Assembly (NCBI GenBank): GCA_013396525.1
Contig: VWYX01001282.1
Coordinates: forward strand, 62,001-126,000
Length of the DNA: 64,000 bases
From: Chaetorhynchus papuensis
Taxonomy: Eukaryota; Chordata; Aves; Passeriformes; Rhipiduridae
Direction of reading: 5' to 3'
Shown here: positions 23,010 through 35,286 of the stretch, in pieces
Numbering within the stretch: position 1 is the stretch's first letter
Layout of the letters: the number at the start of each line of letters is the position of its first letter
Translations under genes and position numbers: made by a program
Notes under the pieces: model-generated
The model's input: the letters and a program-made list of their open reading frames with translations, nothing else
What the model was told of the DNA's origin: nothing
The model's database searches: none

Positions 23010-24040
23010 TGAAATTTTTTTTTCTCCTATTAAAACAGAAGATGGGCTTGGACAGTGTATGGATGCATTTCCTGCAGTAGGTGCATTGCAGCCAGTGACC
23101 CTTGCCACTTGCCAGGCATGGCCATGAAACAGTCCAGCTGCCCTGCCCTGATCCCATGTAGGCCACCAGTATTCCTGAGTCATCCTCCTTCCCCTGCCCT
23201 TTGTTCCCAGGAGCAGACGCCTTTCCTCTGCCAGGGCCCAAGGTCAGGCGGTGCTCGGTGCTCGAAGCAGATGAATGGAGTGCCTGCTTATCCACTTCAT
23301 CACCCGGAGCTGCTGCGCTGCTCCAGAGGTAACTCTTTCACTGCCTCCAGACAGCCTCTGGAGCATGCCATGGGCTCTGAGCATTAAGTGTGGGGTTCAA
23401 ATTCTGCTCATGGAACTCCCCGAGAGGCTGAACTCTCCCTCCTGGGAAAGAAGACACACATCTCCCATCGAAAGCTCCCAAGTGCATGTTAGTTCCCATA
23501 TGGCTGTCTTGCTGGCTGGCATAGGTACACTGAAGATGGGGCAACAGCTCTGCAGGTATTTTTAGACATACTTCACCTAACTTTGCTTTTCTTTCTGCCA
23601 CTCCAGAGGTGGTTTTGTAGAGACTGGAATAGAAGAGTACATGCTAAACCCCAAAATGTTGCATCAAGCTGAAACCCCTTATAAAAGAAACTTACAGAGA
23701 AACCAGGAAGTGCATCATAGAAGCTTCTCACGGTACTAGGTGTTTCTTCATCTCATCACCTCTGACTCAGCAAACACCACAAGAAACATCCCTGCCCATT
23801 AGCTCCCATCGCCAGCAGCACTGGGGCAGGTGTGAGATCCTGCTCTGCCTGGCACAGCACCCAGCCATGTCCCCATCTCAGGGTCCCTCTGTCTGCCCCC
23901 CAGCCTGCTGCCTCCTGCCCTGGTGGTCCCTAGCAGTGGGGTGCCCTCCTCCCATCCTAAGGTGCCCTGTCCAGGGCTCTGGGATGTCCTTCCAGGTGGG
24001 GGGCTGTGGCTTCCCTGAGAAATAAATCCTGGGGAGCCTC
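23010..24040. other. Gene-free spacer between the purine tract and a CR1 piece
   Basis: Ordinary non-coding sequence. I see no supported gene or repeat, although the stretch from about 23.88 kb could hold more decayed LINE sequence leading into the CR1 3' end. Confidence 0.5.
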
Positions 24041-24047
24041 CAATTTG

Positions 24048-24197
24048 GAGGCCCCTTGGAGGTGTTCAAGGCCAGGTTACATGGGGTTCTGAGCAACCTG
24101 ATCTAGTGGAAGGTGTCCCTGCCCACGGAAGGGGGGTTGGAACTGGATGATCTTCAAGGTCCCCTTTCAACCCAAACCATTCTATGAGTCTATGATT
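24048..24197 (+). mobile_element. CR1 LINE, truncated 3' end
   Basis: The sequence follows the avian CR1 3' region in order: GGAGGTGTTCAAGGCCAG, then AGCAACCTGATCTAGTGGAAG, then TGGATGATCTTCAAGGTC, ending in the terminal ATTCTATGAGTCTATGATT motif. CR1 is the dominant non-LTR retrotransposon of birds and is almost always 5'-truncated, as here. No coding capacity remains. The left edge is uncertain; CR1-like words may extend back to about 24.0 kb. Confidence 0.9.
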
Positions 24198-27100
24198 TTC
24201 AGCTGCTGCCTCTGGGAAGGAGTGCATTCACTCTTCACTGCGAAAGTGCCAAGTCTGCATTGTCTTTTACCCTCTTTCACTATAAACCACTTATTTCCCC
24301 CACCCACTGCCAGCTCAGAGAAGCCTCATGCTGTTTTGTTGTTTTCTTTTTGGCAACCCTTTAAAAACAAACAGAAGATAAGTTCACAGAGGTGAAATGG
24401 GTTGTTGGTTCACCAGGTTGCTTCCTTGCAGTGGCAGCAAGTCCAGCCGTTCCCACACTGCTGGTGGGGAAGTGTGCACGTGGTGAGCTTCGGGAGTGCC
24501 CCAGATGCAATGGGGGCCTCACCCTGCTGCCCACTCAGCCAGGGGCACAAGAAGGTAACTGGACCTTCCCCTTCTTCCTCACACGGTTTTGGGGTTTTTT
24601 TTCTTCTTTTTGCATCTTTATGAGCTGAAGGAGTCCTGATTTTTTTTAGAGAGGGGGGTGGTTTGAGTAGATACCCTTAATTTTTTTCAACCAGAAATCC
24701 ATGTTTTCTCCAGCCATTTTCTAATCCTTTTTTATAGGTGTGTCATATTCTCCAACTGTATGTAGAAAGAGACTTACAGCTACTAGACAACAACTGCATA
24801 ACAGAATGAGGCATTTAATTTTGTCCAGACTACTTACAAGTATTTTTTTTCCCCATCTATCTTATTCAGGTGCTGCTAAGCACTAAGAACAAATAATTTT
24901 CTCTTTTAAGAGGTATCCCCCCTGAGCTGATAGTTAGAAAACTCTAAAATCGGGGTACTGATGAAGGACTTCAATGTGAGCACAGGAAGGTGATGCTGAA
25001 CATCACATTTCTTTCACTTCACAAAATTGGGAAGTCAATCAGCTTCTGCACACTGACTCATGCCTTTGCAGCTCCTACTTCAGGAATTGCAGGGAAGTCA
25101 AACCAGCATAAGGACCACTTTTTCCATCACACTTTCATAATTATGCATAGTGTAATAATTTAAAAGTTCCAAATACTAAGTTCCCTGTGATTTTGTGGTG
25201 GTGATTAAATAGGGTTCTATCCTTCTTCCCCATGAGAATACAATTAGGGCAACCTCCCCTACAGAAATTACAGAGGGAAGGTATTATTTTCGTTGCAGAA
25301 AGTACCATGCTGTCTTTATTAACTCTGGGCAACACAACACGTCATGCAGCAATGGCACTGGGTATGGGCTTCCCTGCACCTGGAAAGAAGGGGGCTGGAT
25401 GGGCCCAGCTGGGGCTTTAACTTGCTCTAATTAGTTCAAAAATTCTGCTTAGACATCTATTCTGGTTTTCTTGGAGGAAACAAACCATGATAAACATCAT
25501 GAAGCAACAATTTTTAGATGTGCTTTTTAATTAGTATTTTGATGTTTAGTTTCATACTGAGAGCTGTTCCATTTGTGTAAGCCCTCTGCTTTGCTTTGGA
25601 GAGACAAATAACCTGTGCCCTTAACTGAACCAACTCCTTTATGCCCCCAATTAATATTTTCATAATCCAAATGGTTATTTTATCTTACCAGTTCTGCCTC
25701 TTTGGGTTACGGTTGCTCTTTGTCCAGACCTCTTTGTCCGACCACGTTAAAATTAACTTGTGAAGGTGGATGACTGTTTTCAGCTCCTCTCCTTTCCTGC
25801 ACAATTTGGACATTTCCAGAAACCTGCCTCTTAATGGGGAGGCTCTCCAGCTAGTAAGACTTTCTGGGAATGGTGGTACACTCTGGGTGGTGAGCCATTT
25901 GGCCTCTGGCCACCTCTCAGGGAGGGCTCACAGCAAGGGCTCTGGGGGTTTTGTGTGGTCCTGGCACTAGAGGAAGGTGTGAACCAGCCATGCTGCTTCC
26001 TGGTTATCTTCTGAGCAGGAACATTTTGAACTGCAGCAGCAGCATGTGTTTCTTCATCCTGTGTCACAAAAATTTCCTGACATTTAGTGTTTTGGGGTGG
26101 TTCCCTTCCTTTTCTGTGAAGAGTGCCAATTTCAGTGCTGCTTTTGAGGATAACAGTCCATGAAGCACTGGAGCAACACCAATAAATGCGGCCTGCGTAG
26201 GAAAGGTTCCGGGTTCCTTTTTTAGCTGCTCCTTGGCTGCAGAAGGACACGAGTACCGGCCCTGACAGCCTCCCTTTTTTCCTTCCCCTGCTGCTGGCAG
26301 CACCTTTCTTGGGGGACAGCCTTGAGAGGTGCCTGGAGGGGAGGGGCTGTCTGAGAGGGCTGGGTTTCAGCCCGACTGACCCTTCTCACTGCATGCAGCC
26401 TCAGGGCTCGTTTAAGCTCTCTCCAAGCAGCTCCAAAGAGGTGCTTGGCACAGCTCATTTTGTCCTGATAGTGGTGGTGCATTCACCCCTGTTCCTCTGG
26501 GCCACTTAGTGATCTATGGAATTTCTATCAGGCCTTGGGCTCTGTATAAGGAGTCAGCCAATGAAGCATCCCTTGACTGTACCAGGAACTCTTTCATGGC
26601 CAAGGTGGTGTAAAGAGCAGGAATAATCAGTCATCCCCTGACAGCCTTGGAATTTTCCTTACCTGAATTGTAGCCTGAGTGGAATGCTATCATTATTACT
26701 GGACTTTAGAAAATTCCAGTAATTACTGACCCAGACTGTGTCCAGGATGGAAATTTGTGGATTACTAAAGCCAGTCATCTCATGACCCTGTGAACAGTGG
26801 TCCCCTGTAAGGCCCCTTGAGCTCTCCTGGACTACAACAGGCTGCCACCAGTATCTCCCTGAGCAGGACACCTTTTGAAGGTCACAGACTCTCAAGTTTG
26901 CAAAGTTCTGAGGACCATCAAGGAAAGCTGACAACAGGGCCTGGGCTGATTCCCTCCACTTCTTGAGGCTCAACCCTTGCCTGTTGACAAACGCCAAGGT
27001 ACTTGAAGTGAGTGTTTCACTGAACTTGCAGTAAATAGAAAGGATGGCTCTTTACTGTCACCTTCTTGAGAAGGGACAAAATGAAGCAGGAACATCTTAC

Positions 27101-30100
27101 AATCCTAATGTTCAGTGAAATACTCACCAGGGAGAGGCTGGTGATGGCAGTGTGAATTTGATTCCTCTTGCTTAGCTGATACATGGCGTACTCCTTCAGG
27201 TGCCCTTCCTCCCATCACTACTCAGCAGCCAAACTTTGGGCTCTGTCATGGTACCCACAAGTGTATCAGTGAGGGTCCAAATTGCCGGGAGTTATTATAT
27301 AGTCGGGCACGAGTGGTTTAAGGAAATGGTAAGCAATACTTGTGAAACGGTTGGTGTCATCTGGGCTTCATTTGCTTTTTAAATGGGCTTAAGAAAGGCA
27401 AAATAAGGTGAGTTTCCTCACCAAGCAAAAAGCAAAGCTCATCTTTTAGGGACTAAATTGCTTAGTTAGTTTAAAACAGAAACCAGAAAAAGTGATGTTT
27501 TTATTTTGGAACCTGTTCTTCTAATTCTAAACTGGATTCCATCCTGCCAACAGCTCTGTCATTGACTTCATCAACTCCATGGGAGCATTCCTATGAGTAA
27601 AATTTCACCAGAAATGCGAGAAAAATCAGGCCTTAAATGTAAATAATGAGTTACAACACAGTCAGTTTTGCTTTAATTATTTATAAGAAATCATTTCCTT
27701 ATAAATAGGTTTTTCAGTTAAAAGTATTGCTATCATTACCTTGTTACTTATCCATAATTAATTAAATCATTGCAGATTTTGATGTTATTATCATTTCCAT
27801 AAACTATAAATAATTCAGAAGAAATGTTGGTTCTTTCAGGGTAGTTTGTATGTTCAGATAAGGCAGAAGAACAATCTGGACCTGAGCAGAGCAAAGTTGC
27901 TCCATCCTCGACTTTTTCACAACCATGTCTTCAGAAAAGCTGGGAAGGAAAGGGGCAGGGGGTGGCCAATGAGTGAAATAAAATGCTGGGTCTTGTCCCC
28001 AGCATTGCAGGGCTTTTGTCGCCATGCTGGGCATGTTCTGGCTGCTTTTCAGAATAATCAGAAGGAAGTGCAGAATTGATGGAGTGAAGGACTTTATCCA
28101 CTGGTCTGCCTTTGCTCCTCAGCATTTGTTTCCCTTCAAGTAAAGGCAAAAATGTTTTTGTTGTCACTGCAAGTTTAATTTGCCTTTTGAAAAACAAGCC
28201 AGAAATGTTGTTGAAAAATTCACACTTAAACTAACTTTAGAAATGTTTTTCAAGTTAATTTACCTGGGAAATACAATCCTTGTTCATGAATAACAAGAGG
28301 AAAACATCATGTTTCCAAGCAGAATCTCACAAGTATTTTAAAACTTTGCTCATTGGTACTGGCATCTCACTGTTTTATAATAATTATGCAGGGCTGGAAG
28401 AATTTCTTGAAGCCATTTCTTACTGTTGCTGTCTCCTCAGCAGTGTCCTAATGGGAAAGGGTTTTGTGAGTCCTGGGATGCAAACTATGTCAGGATCAGG
28501 GGTGGAGGTGGCTGGACTCCAGTACTGAGGTGTGCTCTGTTACCCTCAAGCCCATCAGAGAGCTGGTGAAGGCAGGAACTGGGGCGAGCATAACTGAGTC
28601 AGGCATATGGAAGTTATGATAGAGTCAGGAATTGCTTCAAAGTTAAGGAAAAGAATAAGCTGGGGAACTGAGCTGAAGTAGTGAGCTTCATTTGAATCAC
28701 TGGATATGCTCTCCAAGAGGTCTTTTGTCTGCTGGCATGTCTGTGCTGCATGTGTGTGTTGGCATCTCAGGAAACCATGGGGAGGTCACCTGGGAGTCCG
28801 TGATAGCTGGCTGGAGTGGAGCTGTGCTGGATGAAGGAGTCCTGTGGCTGGTCTTAATCTCATTTCCGTACTGGGGGGAGGTGGGGAAGCACCAAATGGC
28901 TGTGCAGGGCCAAGGCAGTGAATTTTGGCATGCACCGGGCAGGGGAGAATTGCAAGGGGGTAGCACCATTAGGAGGCACCATCAGGAAAAGAGAGAGGAG
29001 AGCTGAGTAATGTCCTGCATGCAGAGAGGTGAGCAGCATCCCTGCACCCTGGGCAGCACAGGCTCCTGCTCGCCCTCCCTTCCTCCATCACTCAGTTAGT
29101 GGAGGAAGAGATGGAGCTGATGACCTGAGAGGAAAGAGCACATGTATTGGAGCCTGTTGTACAGCCTGTGATGTAGGAGGTTGTTCTGGTGGCCCTACAT
29201 TGGCTTGGCCACAGGATACATGCAGCTGTATGCCACACACCTGGCACGCAGCTGTCTGACTTTCCTTTGGCTGCAGTCACCCAGGTCACCCCAGCATGCA
29301 GGTTTCTTACAGATACATATTTAATGGAGCTACCCTTGGTTATTGCCAGGAGAGGGAGGTTTTTTGGATGTGATCCTCTGCAGCAGGCAGTTGGATGCTG
29401 GTGACAGCTCCTCTTCTATCCCCTTCCTGGTGCCCAGTCAGAGCTGGGTTCACTCTCTATCCCCAGAGCATTATTAAATGTAGCCACCCCATGGGACAGC
29501 TGGTCTCTCTTCAACACCTGCGGGATAAGCAGCAGCTTGCCAGGCCCCACACTGGCCTTCCTTCCCCCGAGCTGGAGTTGCTGTACATGTACAGCAGCAC
29601 AGCAGAGATGGGGACCTGGCTGCGGTGAGTTAGGAAGAGCTCTGTTCAGAAGTGCAGAAGGAAGCAGAGGGCCTCCTGACTAAAGAGCATGGTCTGGTTT
29701 CTTCCTCTGGCAGACGGCAACAAAACAATGTTGTTCTTGTTCTGGAGAGTTCCCCAACCATGTAGAGAGTGGCACAGGGGAAGGAGCTGCAACATGATGC
29801 CTCTCCAACTGAGTGCAGCCTGGAGAGTAAAGCTTATAGTAGCAGCTGCGGCCATTAACTCTCTAATCTCCCCCTTTTCATTACAACAGAGTCTCTGAGC
29901 TTTGTGTAACACCCCTTGCCTGTGGCAGTATCCTGAAGAGATGAGACTCCACTGAGATTAAAAAAAAGGAAATGATTTGTTTGAGAATTAGTGGTTCGGA
30001 CATACAGAATTTTGTGCAGAGGCACATCACTGCCCACTGCAATGGGCACAGGAGCCCTGCTGTGAAACCCAGCGCTCCTATGGACATGGCATGCTGGGGC

Positions 30101-33100
30101 TGCCTGCCTTCTCCCTGCTCCAGCTTACCCTGGGGGAGGCAAACTCTGCCTCTGACTTTCTTGTGTAGCCGTGACCTGTCCTGGATCAGGCTTTTTTGGC
30201 TGCTGCGTGCTATCAAGCTGTCCAGATAGCTGCTTGCTGCCACGGGGCTGCCCTGTAGTGGGGCAGAGACTGCAGACCCAGGGGCAGGGGGCTTCCCCTG
30301 CTGCAGTGCCCCAGCTCACAGGGCAGCTGGTGGGTGGCCAGAACTGCAGTCAGCTCTGATCCTTCACTCTTTTTTCTTTGCTACAAAAAAGGATGCTCTT
30401 CATCTTGCAGGCAAGGTGCCTGCTGGTGTGTGGGGCCCCGTTTTCCACATTCCCTTTTCAGCTCAGAAGGGTTTAGTTGCTGCCTTGTGATGTCCCAGCC
30501 TTGCCAGAACCCCATGCATCGCCCATGAGCCAGCCACAATCATCCCAGCCTGAGCAAACCTCCAAAGGTGGGACTTACCCACCCTTCTTACTGTGCTCAT
30601 GCTACTGCTCGTGGAACTGGCAGGTCAGAGGCAGCCTGGCCCAGTGGAGAACTGTGTGTGTGCATGAGCAGTGGCACAAGAGAAGTGATGCCAAAGGGAG
30701 GCCGTGCAGGGAAAGACTGCCTGTCTAAGCAGCAGTGTGAGGCAGGGCTGGTTTCAGCCCCCTGCAAAACCTCCCTGTGTTTCTTCTTCCATCACCATCC
30801 CATCATCACAGAGAATCTGTTGCAGACGTGTGGACTCAGCATGTCCCTTGCCTGCTGGAGTTCAGAGGGGGTCCCCAGCAGAGACAGCTTGCTTTCCTTT
30901 CGCCCTCCTTTTGTGTGATCTTCCATCCCATTTTTTTGCCTTTTAAAGCAGATGGGAAAAACTGGGTTTAGAGGTCAATAACCCAGCTATGTCCACAGAG
31001 GCTGGTCAGCGAGGGAGGGTGGAAATGGTCTCTCCCCCAGCCCTAGGGAGCCCCGGTTCCCCTCCGGGAATGGCATCGCAGGCAGGAGTAAGTGAACGAG
31101 AAGAAATTGCCCTGACTTAGCAGGAGGTCATGCAGAAAGATCCATGCTGGCAGATGAGACAGTGTGCTAAAGATAACTGTTTGACAAACTATATTTACTC
31201 TCCCTTTCTGGGAGGACTTACAGGGGATTTGGAGCATTGTGCTAATATAAGCCATCCAGTGCCTGCGGTGGAGGAAGCGCCTACTCTGGGCTTCTTTGCG
31301 CTTGTGTCTTTACAAGCCTTGAGAGGGGACACTGCTGAAAATAGCCTTGTCTCCTAATTGTATTCTTGGGAATGCTAATCAGCAGGCTTGTTCTTCCCAC
31401 CAGCAGCAACTGGGCAGCAATACTGTGTGATCAAATGCAGCTGCTTCCTTCCCCACCACCATTTCTTTTGCCAGCAGCACTAGTTGTCCCTGCCCATGTT
31501 CCTTGCTAACCGGCACGGAAGGTGACCCATTTTGGAGGCTCAGAGCCAGGGGAAAGCCCATTGTCCATGTTTTCTGGGTGTTCTGGGAAACCTCTGGACT
31601 GTAGTTGGCTGTCTGCCTCCCAGAACTCCCCACCTAAACAAAGGCAATGGGGGGTAGTGCCGGACAAAGGGACAAAAGAGAGAGTCCTTCTAAACAGTCA
31701 TGACTTTTCAGCTGATATTCAGTAAGCTTTCCATCACACAGGAAAAGAGGCACTTGAGATTTTGAGTATGCAGTAACCATGACAAATACAGAAGTACAAA
31801 AACAGCTCTAGGCAGCTAGAAAGAACAATACCGAACAAACAAATTAGCCATCTGTACCATCTCTAGCTCCTGAAAGTAAACATAAACACAGACCCACACT
31901 GAAAAGGACTGTACTAATAATAAATCAATTAGCTCCAGCCCTTGGAGGCAGCAGGAGGTGAGGGACAGGGACCAAAGGAGCAGATTTCTCCCTGTCTCCC
32001 TTCAGGTTGGGTCTCTGGGTACACAAAAAACTCTCCTTAGGGTTGGGGAGTGAGGATCAGATCACCAGGGTGCTCCCACTGTGAGTGACAGCAGTAGTGA
32101 CACCATGGAAAATCTTCACCCTGGGGGGAGGGGAAGAGAATGTCCAGCATTCAAATTTCAGAGACTTCCTTTCCCAAGCCCCAGCCAGTGAGGGTCTTGT
32201 GATCCTTCCTCTCTCCTCTTCTTCAGGCGCAGCAGGGTGTTGGGAAGTTTATAAATGCAAGCAACTGTTTGCTCTAATTCAGCTCTGACCATAGGGATAA
32301 GTGGTGCATCAGGCTCCTCTTTCCTTACTCCCGATTTATCCCTGATTGACTTGCCCATCCTATGGCCACCATTCATAATACTCAGCTTCTTTGTTTCTTA
32401 CTGATGTCTCCTTATATGCCAAACACCCACAGAGAGTTGCCTTAAAAGAAAATCATCCTCTTGAGATGCAGAGGCACCAGAGTGGTGCGGGGTGGGTGGG
32501 GGCTTTTGGGAGCTTTATTCCTCTCTGTTCTGCACAGTGGGTGTGTTATTCCAGAGAAGAGTGAAGAGGAATGGGATTTGGTAATAAACTACCTCTGTAT
32601 TGTGGGAGCCTGAACTCCTCCACAGTGTGAAGACCAAGACATTTGCCCTGTAAAGCGTATCTGTCATGTTCTCGAGAAAGGGTGCCAGACCCTCAGTGCT
32701 GCAAACCAGAGCTGTGCTCCTCACAGCCACCACAGAGGTCAGTGTGCAATCTCCCCAGCTGGGAAAGGACAGTGATAGGACATGCCTCCATGGACACTCC
32801 TCACGGGTCTGCTGACCGGCTTTTGAGTCCCCTAGGCTGCCCCCAGCTCCTGTGACAGGTGCAAGGGCTGTGTGTGAACTGCTTTGCTCACCTCAGGGGA
32901 TATGAAGACGAGAAGCTATGCAAGGCACGCTTGCAAAGTCACATTGCCATCTCATTGCTGGTGAACTCTGCAGGCACGAAGGAATTTGCTGTTACTGTAA
33001 AGTTCTGCACTAGCCGTGCTTAATCACATCCCTTTGGGGAGGGCACAAGTGAGTGAAACTTGAGTTTGGGGCACAGATTAGGAGAGCAATGCAGACTGGA

Positions 33101-34824
33101 GGAGAAAACAAACACACCCATGAAAGGGTGGCCTAAAATCTGTCACTGTCAGAGAAAGAGCAACAGCCGCATCTGTCTAATAGCACATACCATTGGGGTA
33201 GGAACTCTTTACTGGTGCATGACCTTCAAGTCATTGCCAGGAATAGATTTTGGCTCAAATTTCAGCCCTAAGTAAAGCATCATCTCCTGTCATGATTTGG
33301 AACCTGAGGCATTTCAGTTTCCAGAAACAAACAAAGCTCACAGGAGGCAGCCCAACAGCCCTGGCTGCTGCAGAGCCCAGCATGGCAGCACCTCCGGAAA
33401 CAGCCGGGCTCGCACTTTGGGAATGATACAGGGCAAAGGGATTTGATGGGCTTCATTCCCCCTGCCCTCGCCTTTGTACATTGTGCCTGTGCACTGTCTC
33501 GCCCTCACTGAAGCTGATAATGCAGCTGCATCTTTTCTCCCAGTATGTAAGAAAAAAATCTTTTCAGTTTGTTCAAAGGACTGAGTATTTTGAACAATGT
33601 AATTCAGTTGTTGTCCCAGGCTCTTGCTGCTGGTGTCCATACCAGAGCTGTGTTTCTTTCCAAAGATCCCGAAACCCAACAGCTGAAGGGAAGTACAGTT
33701 TCTGAAGGGAGAAAGGCTTCCCTTCAATTTAGCAGAGATGCACGATGGGTCCCAGGGGCCAAACAGCCTTCTGTTTTCCATGGCAGCTGTTACCTACAAA
33801 CCAAATTAATCAAGTCTCCCACTTTGACACCCTCTAACTTGTTTTATGATGGTGGCTGAGAAACATGGAGTGCTTTGCACTAAATGGAAACAGCAGCCTA
33901 GTGAGTCGAGAGCAGTGTTGGGGGTGAGGGGGCACAAGCCTCCTTCCAGGTGCCCTGCTAGCCAGGTCACAGCCACCAGCCTCACCCAGGCACTGCTCCC
34001 CTCCTGCTTTTTGAGATGGCATCGTTGGAAGAAAACAAAGCACATCCTGTTCTGGCAGTAAGAGAAGATCCCTGCTTCCAGCAGGGCTTTCAACAGCACT
34101 TACAAATGGGGTCCTGGCTCCCCTACCTCTGAAAACTAAGGTCTGGATTCGCTTCCTCAGACCTAGCAGCCCACAATGGGCTGCAATGACAAGGTCATGG
34201 CCACACACAGCTTGTGTTCCTCCAGTGGTCTTCATATGTGCAGGCAGACAGCATGGGCATGAGGCTGAGAGAGGGAAGGGGTGAGAACAATGCATGAAGG
34301 CCCATGCATACTCTGCCTCTCACAGCCCAAAAGTTCCCAAACCACTCTCAGGAAGAAAATGTTTTGCTAAACATCATCTGAAACAAGAGGTTTCAGTGAA
34401 AAGCCGTGCCTGATACACACCCAGAACCTGGGGAACTAAAATGAGGATCAGGATGAGCTCTGGAGCTCTGGAGAGCACGTGCTGGTGGTGCAGGGGGAGA
34501 CTACTGCTTTTAACTCCAGTACTTAAACCACGATACCTCCAGGAGTAATTTTTGTGCTTGTTTGAAATGTCACTTCAGCAGCCTCTGAGAATACGCTCCT
34601 TTTATTGGTGGCTGTGTCTGCTCACTCTGCCTAGCAAACTCCAAATCGCAGAGGCCACTACCCACTGCAGAGGTAGGATGGCTGTATGGCAGCCCTTCAG
34701 AAGCAGAGGAGCAGAGAATATTTACAAGGACTGTTTAACTTTCTAAAGCCTGCCACCATTAGTTGGCTTCACCCAGGTGAGGTGCATACTGCTGCTGTAT
34801 AGACCCACCATTGCAGCCACTTCG
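24198..34824. other. Gene desert segment
   Basis: About 10.6 kb has no supported coding gene, and all open frames are short and featureless. It is mostly single-copy sequence. An AT-rich block at 27.60-27.83 kb is listed separately. Nothing else is identifiable by eye. Confidence 0.5.
27600..27835. other. AT-rich, motif-dense non-coding block, possible conserved element
   Basis: This stretch contains many TAAT/ATTA and TTTAT words (for example ATAATTAATTAAATCATTG near 27753) without being a simple repeat. Long-lived enhancers in gene deserts often look like this. Conservation cannot be judged here, so the call is inference from composition. Confidence 0.25.
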
Positions 34825-35286
34825 CAGAATCACAGAATTGTTGGGGTTGGAAAGGACCTCTGCAGATCATACAGTCCAACCCCTCTGCCAAGGCAGGGTC
34901 ACCTCGAGCAGGTGACAAAGGAATGCGTCCAGGTGGGTTTTGAACCTCTCCAAACAGGGCACGACCTCCCTGGGCAGCCTGTTCCAGTGCTCTGCCACAC
35001 TCAACATAAAGAAGTTCTCCCTCACATTCTTGGGTTTCAGTTTATGGCCTTTGCTCCCTGCCCTGTCACTGGGCATCACTGAAATGGGTCTGGCACCATC
35101 CTCTTGAAACCCACCTTTGAGATATTGATGTGCATTAATGAGCTCCCCTCTCAGCCGTCTCTTCTCCAGACCGAACAGGCCCAGCTCCCACAGTCTCTCC
35201 TCATAAGAGACACTCCAGACCCCAAATCATCTTTGTGACCTTTGCTGGACCCTCTCCAGGTCCTCCTTATCTTTGTTGTACTTGCC
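34825..35286 (-). mobile_element. CR1 LINE, truncated 3' part, reverse orientation
   Basis: The left end, CAGAATCACAGAATTGTTGG, is the reverse complement of the CR1 3' terminus. It continues through the reverse-complement CR1 body: GTCCAACCCC, GCCTGTTCCAGTGCTCTG, AAGAAGTTCTCCCTCAC, CTCTCAGCCGTCTCTTCTCC, AACAGGCCCAGCTCCCAC and CTTTGCTGGACCCTCTCCAG. The homologous part stops near 35.29 kb, so about 460 bases of the element remain. It is more complete and less decayed than the copy near 39 kb. Confidence 0.93.

Noticed and set aside
22603..23295. Lys/Glu-rich and Ser/Phe/Leu-rich open frames over the purine tract
   Set aside because: They are translations of a simple repeat on each strand with no independent support.
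23392..23420. A tRNA B-box-like GGTTCAAATTC
   Set aside because: No matching A box, cloverleaf stems or acceptor pairing could be found around it.
34777..35082. Open frames near 34.8-35.1 kb as a gene
   Set aside because: They lie within the reverse-oriented CR1 piece.
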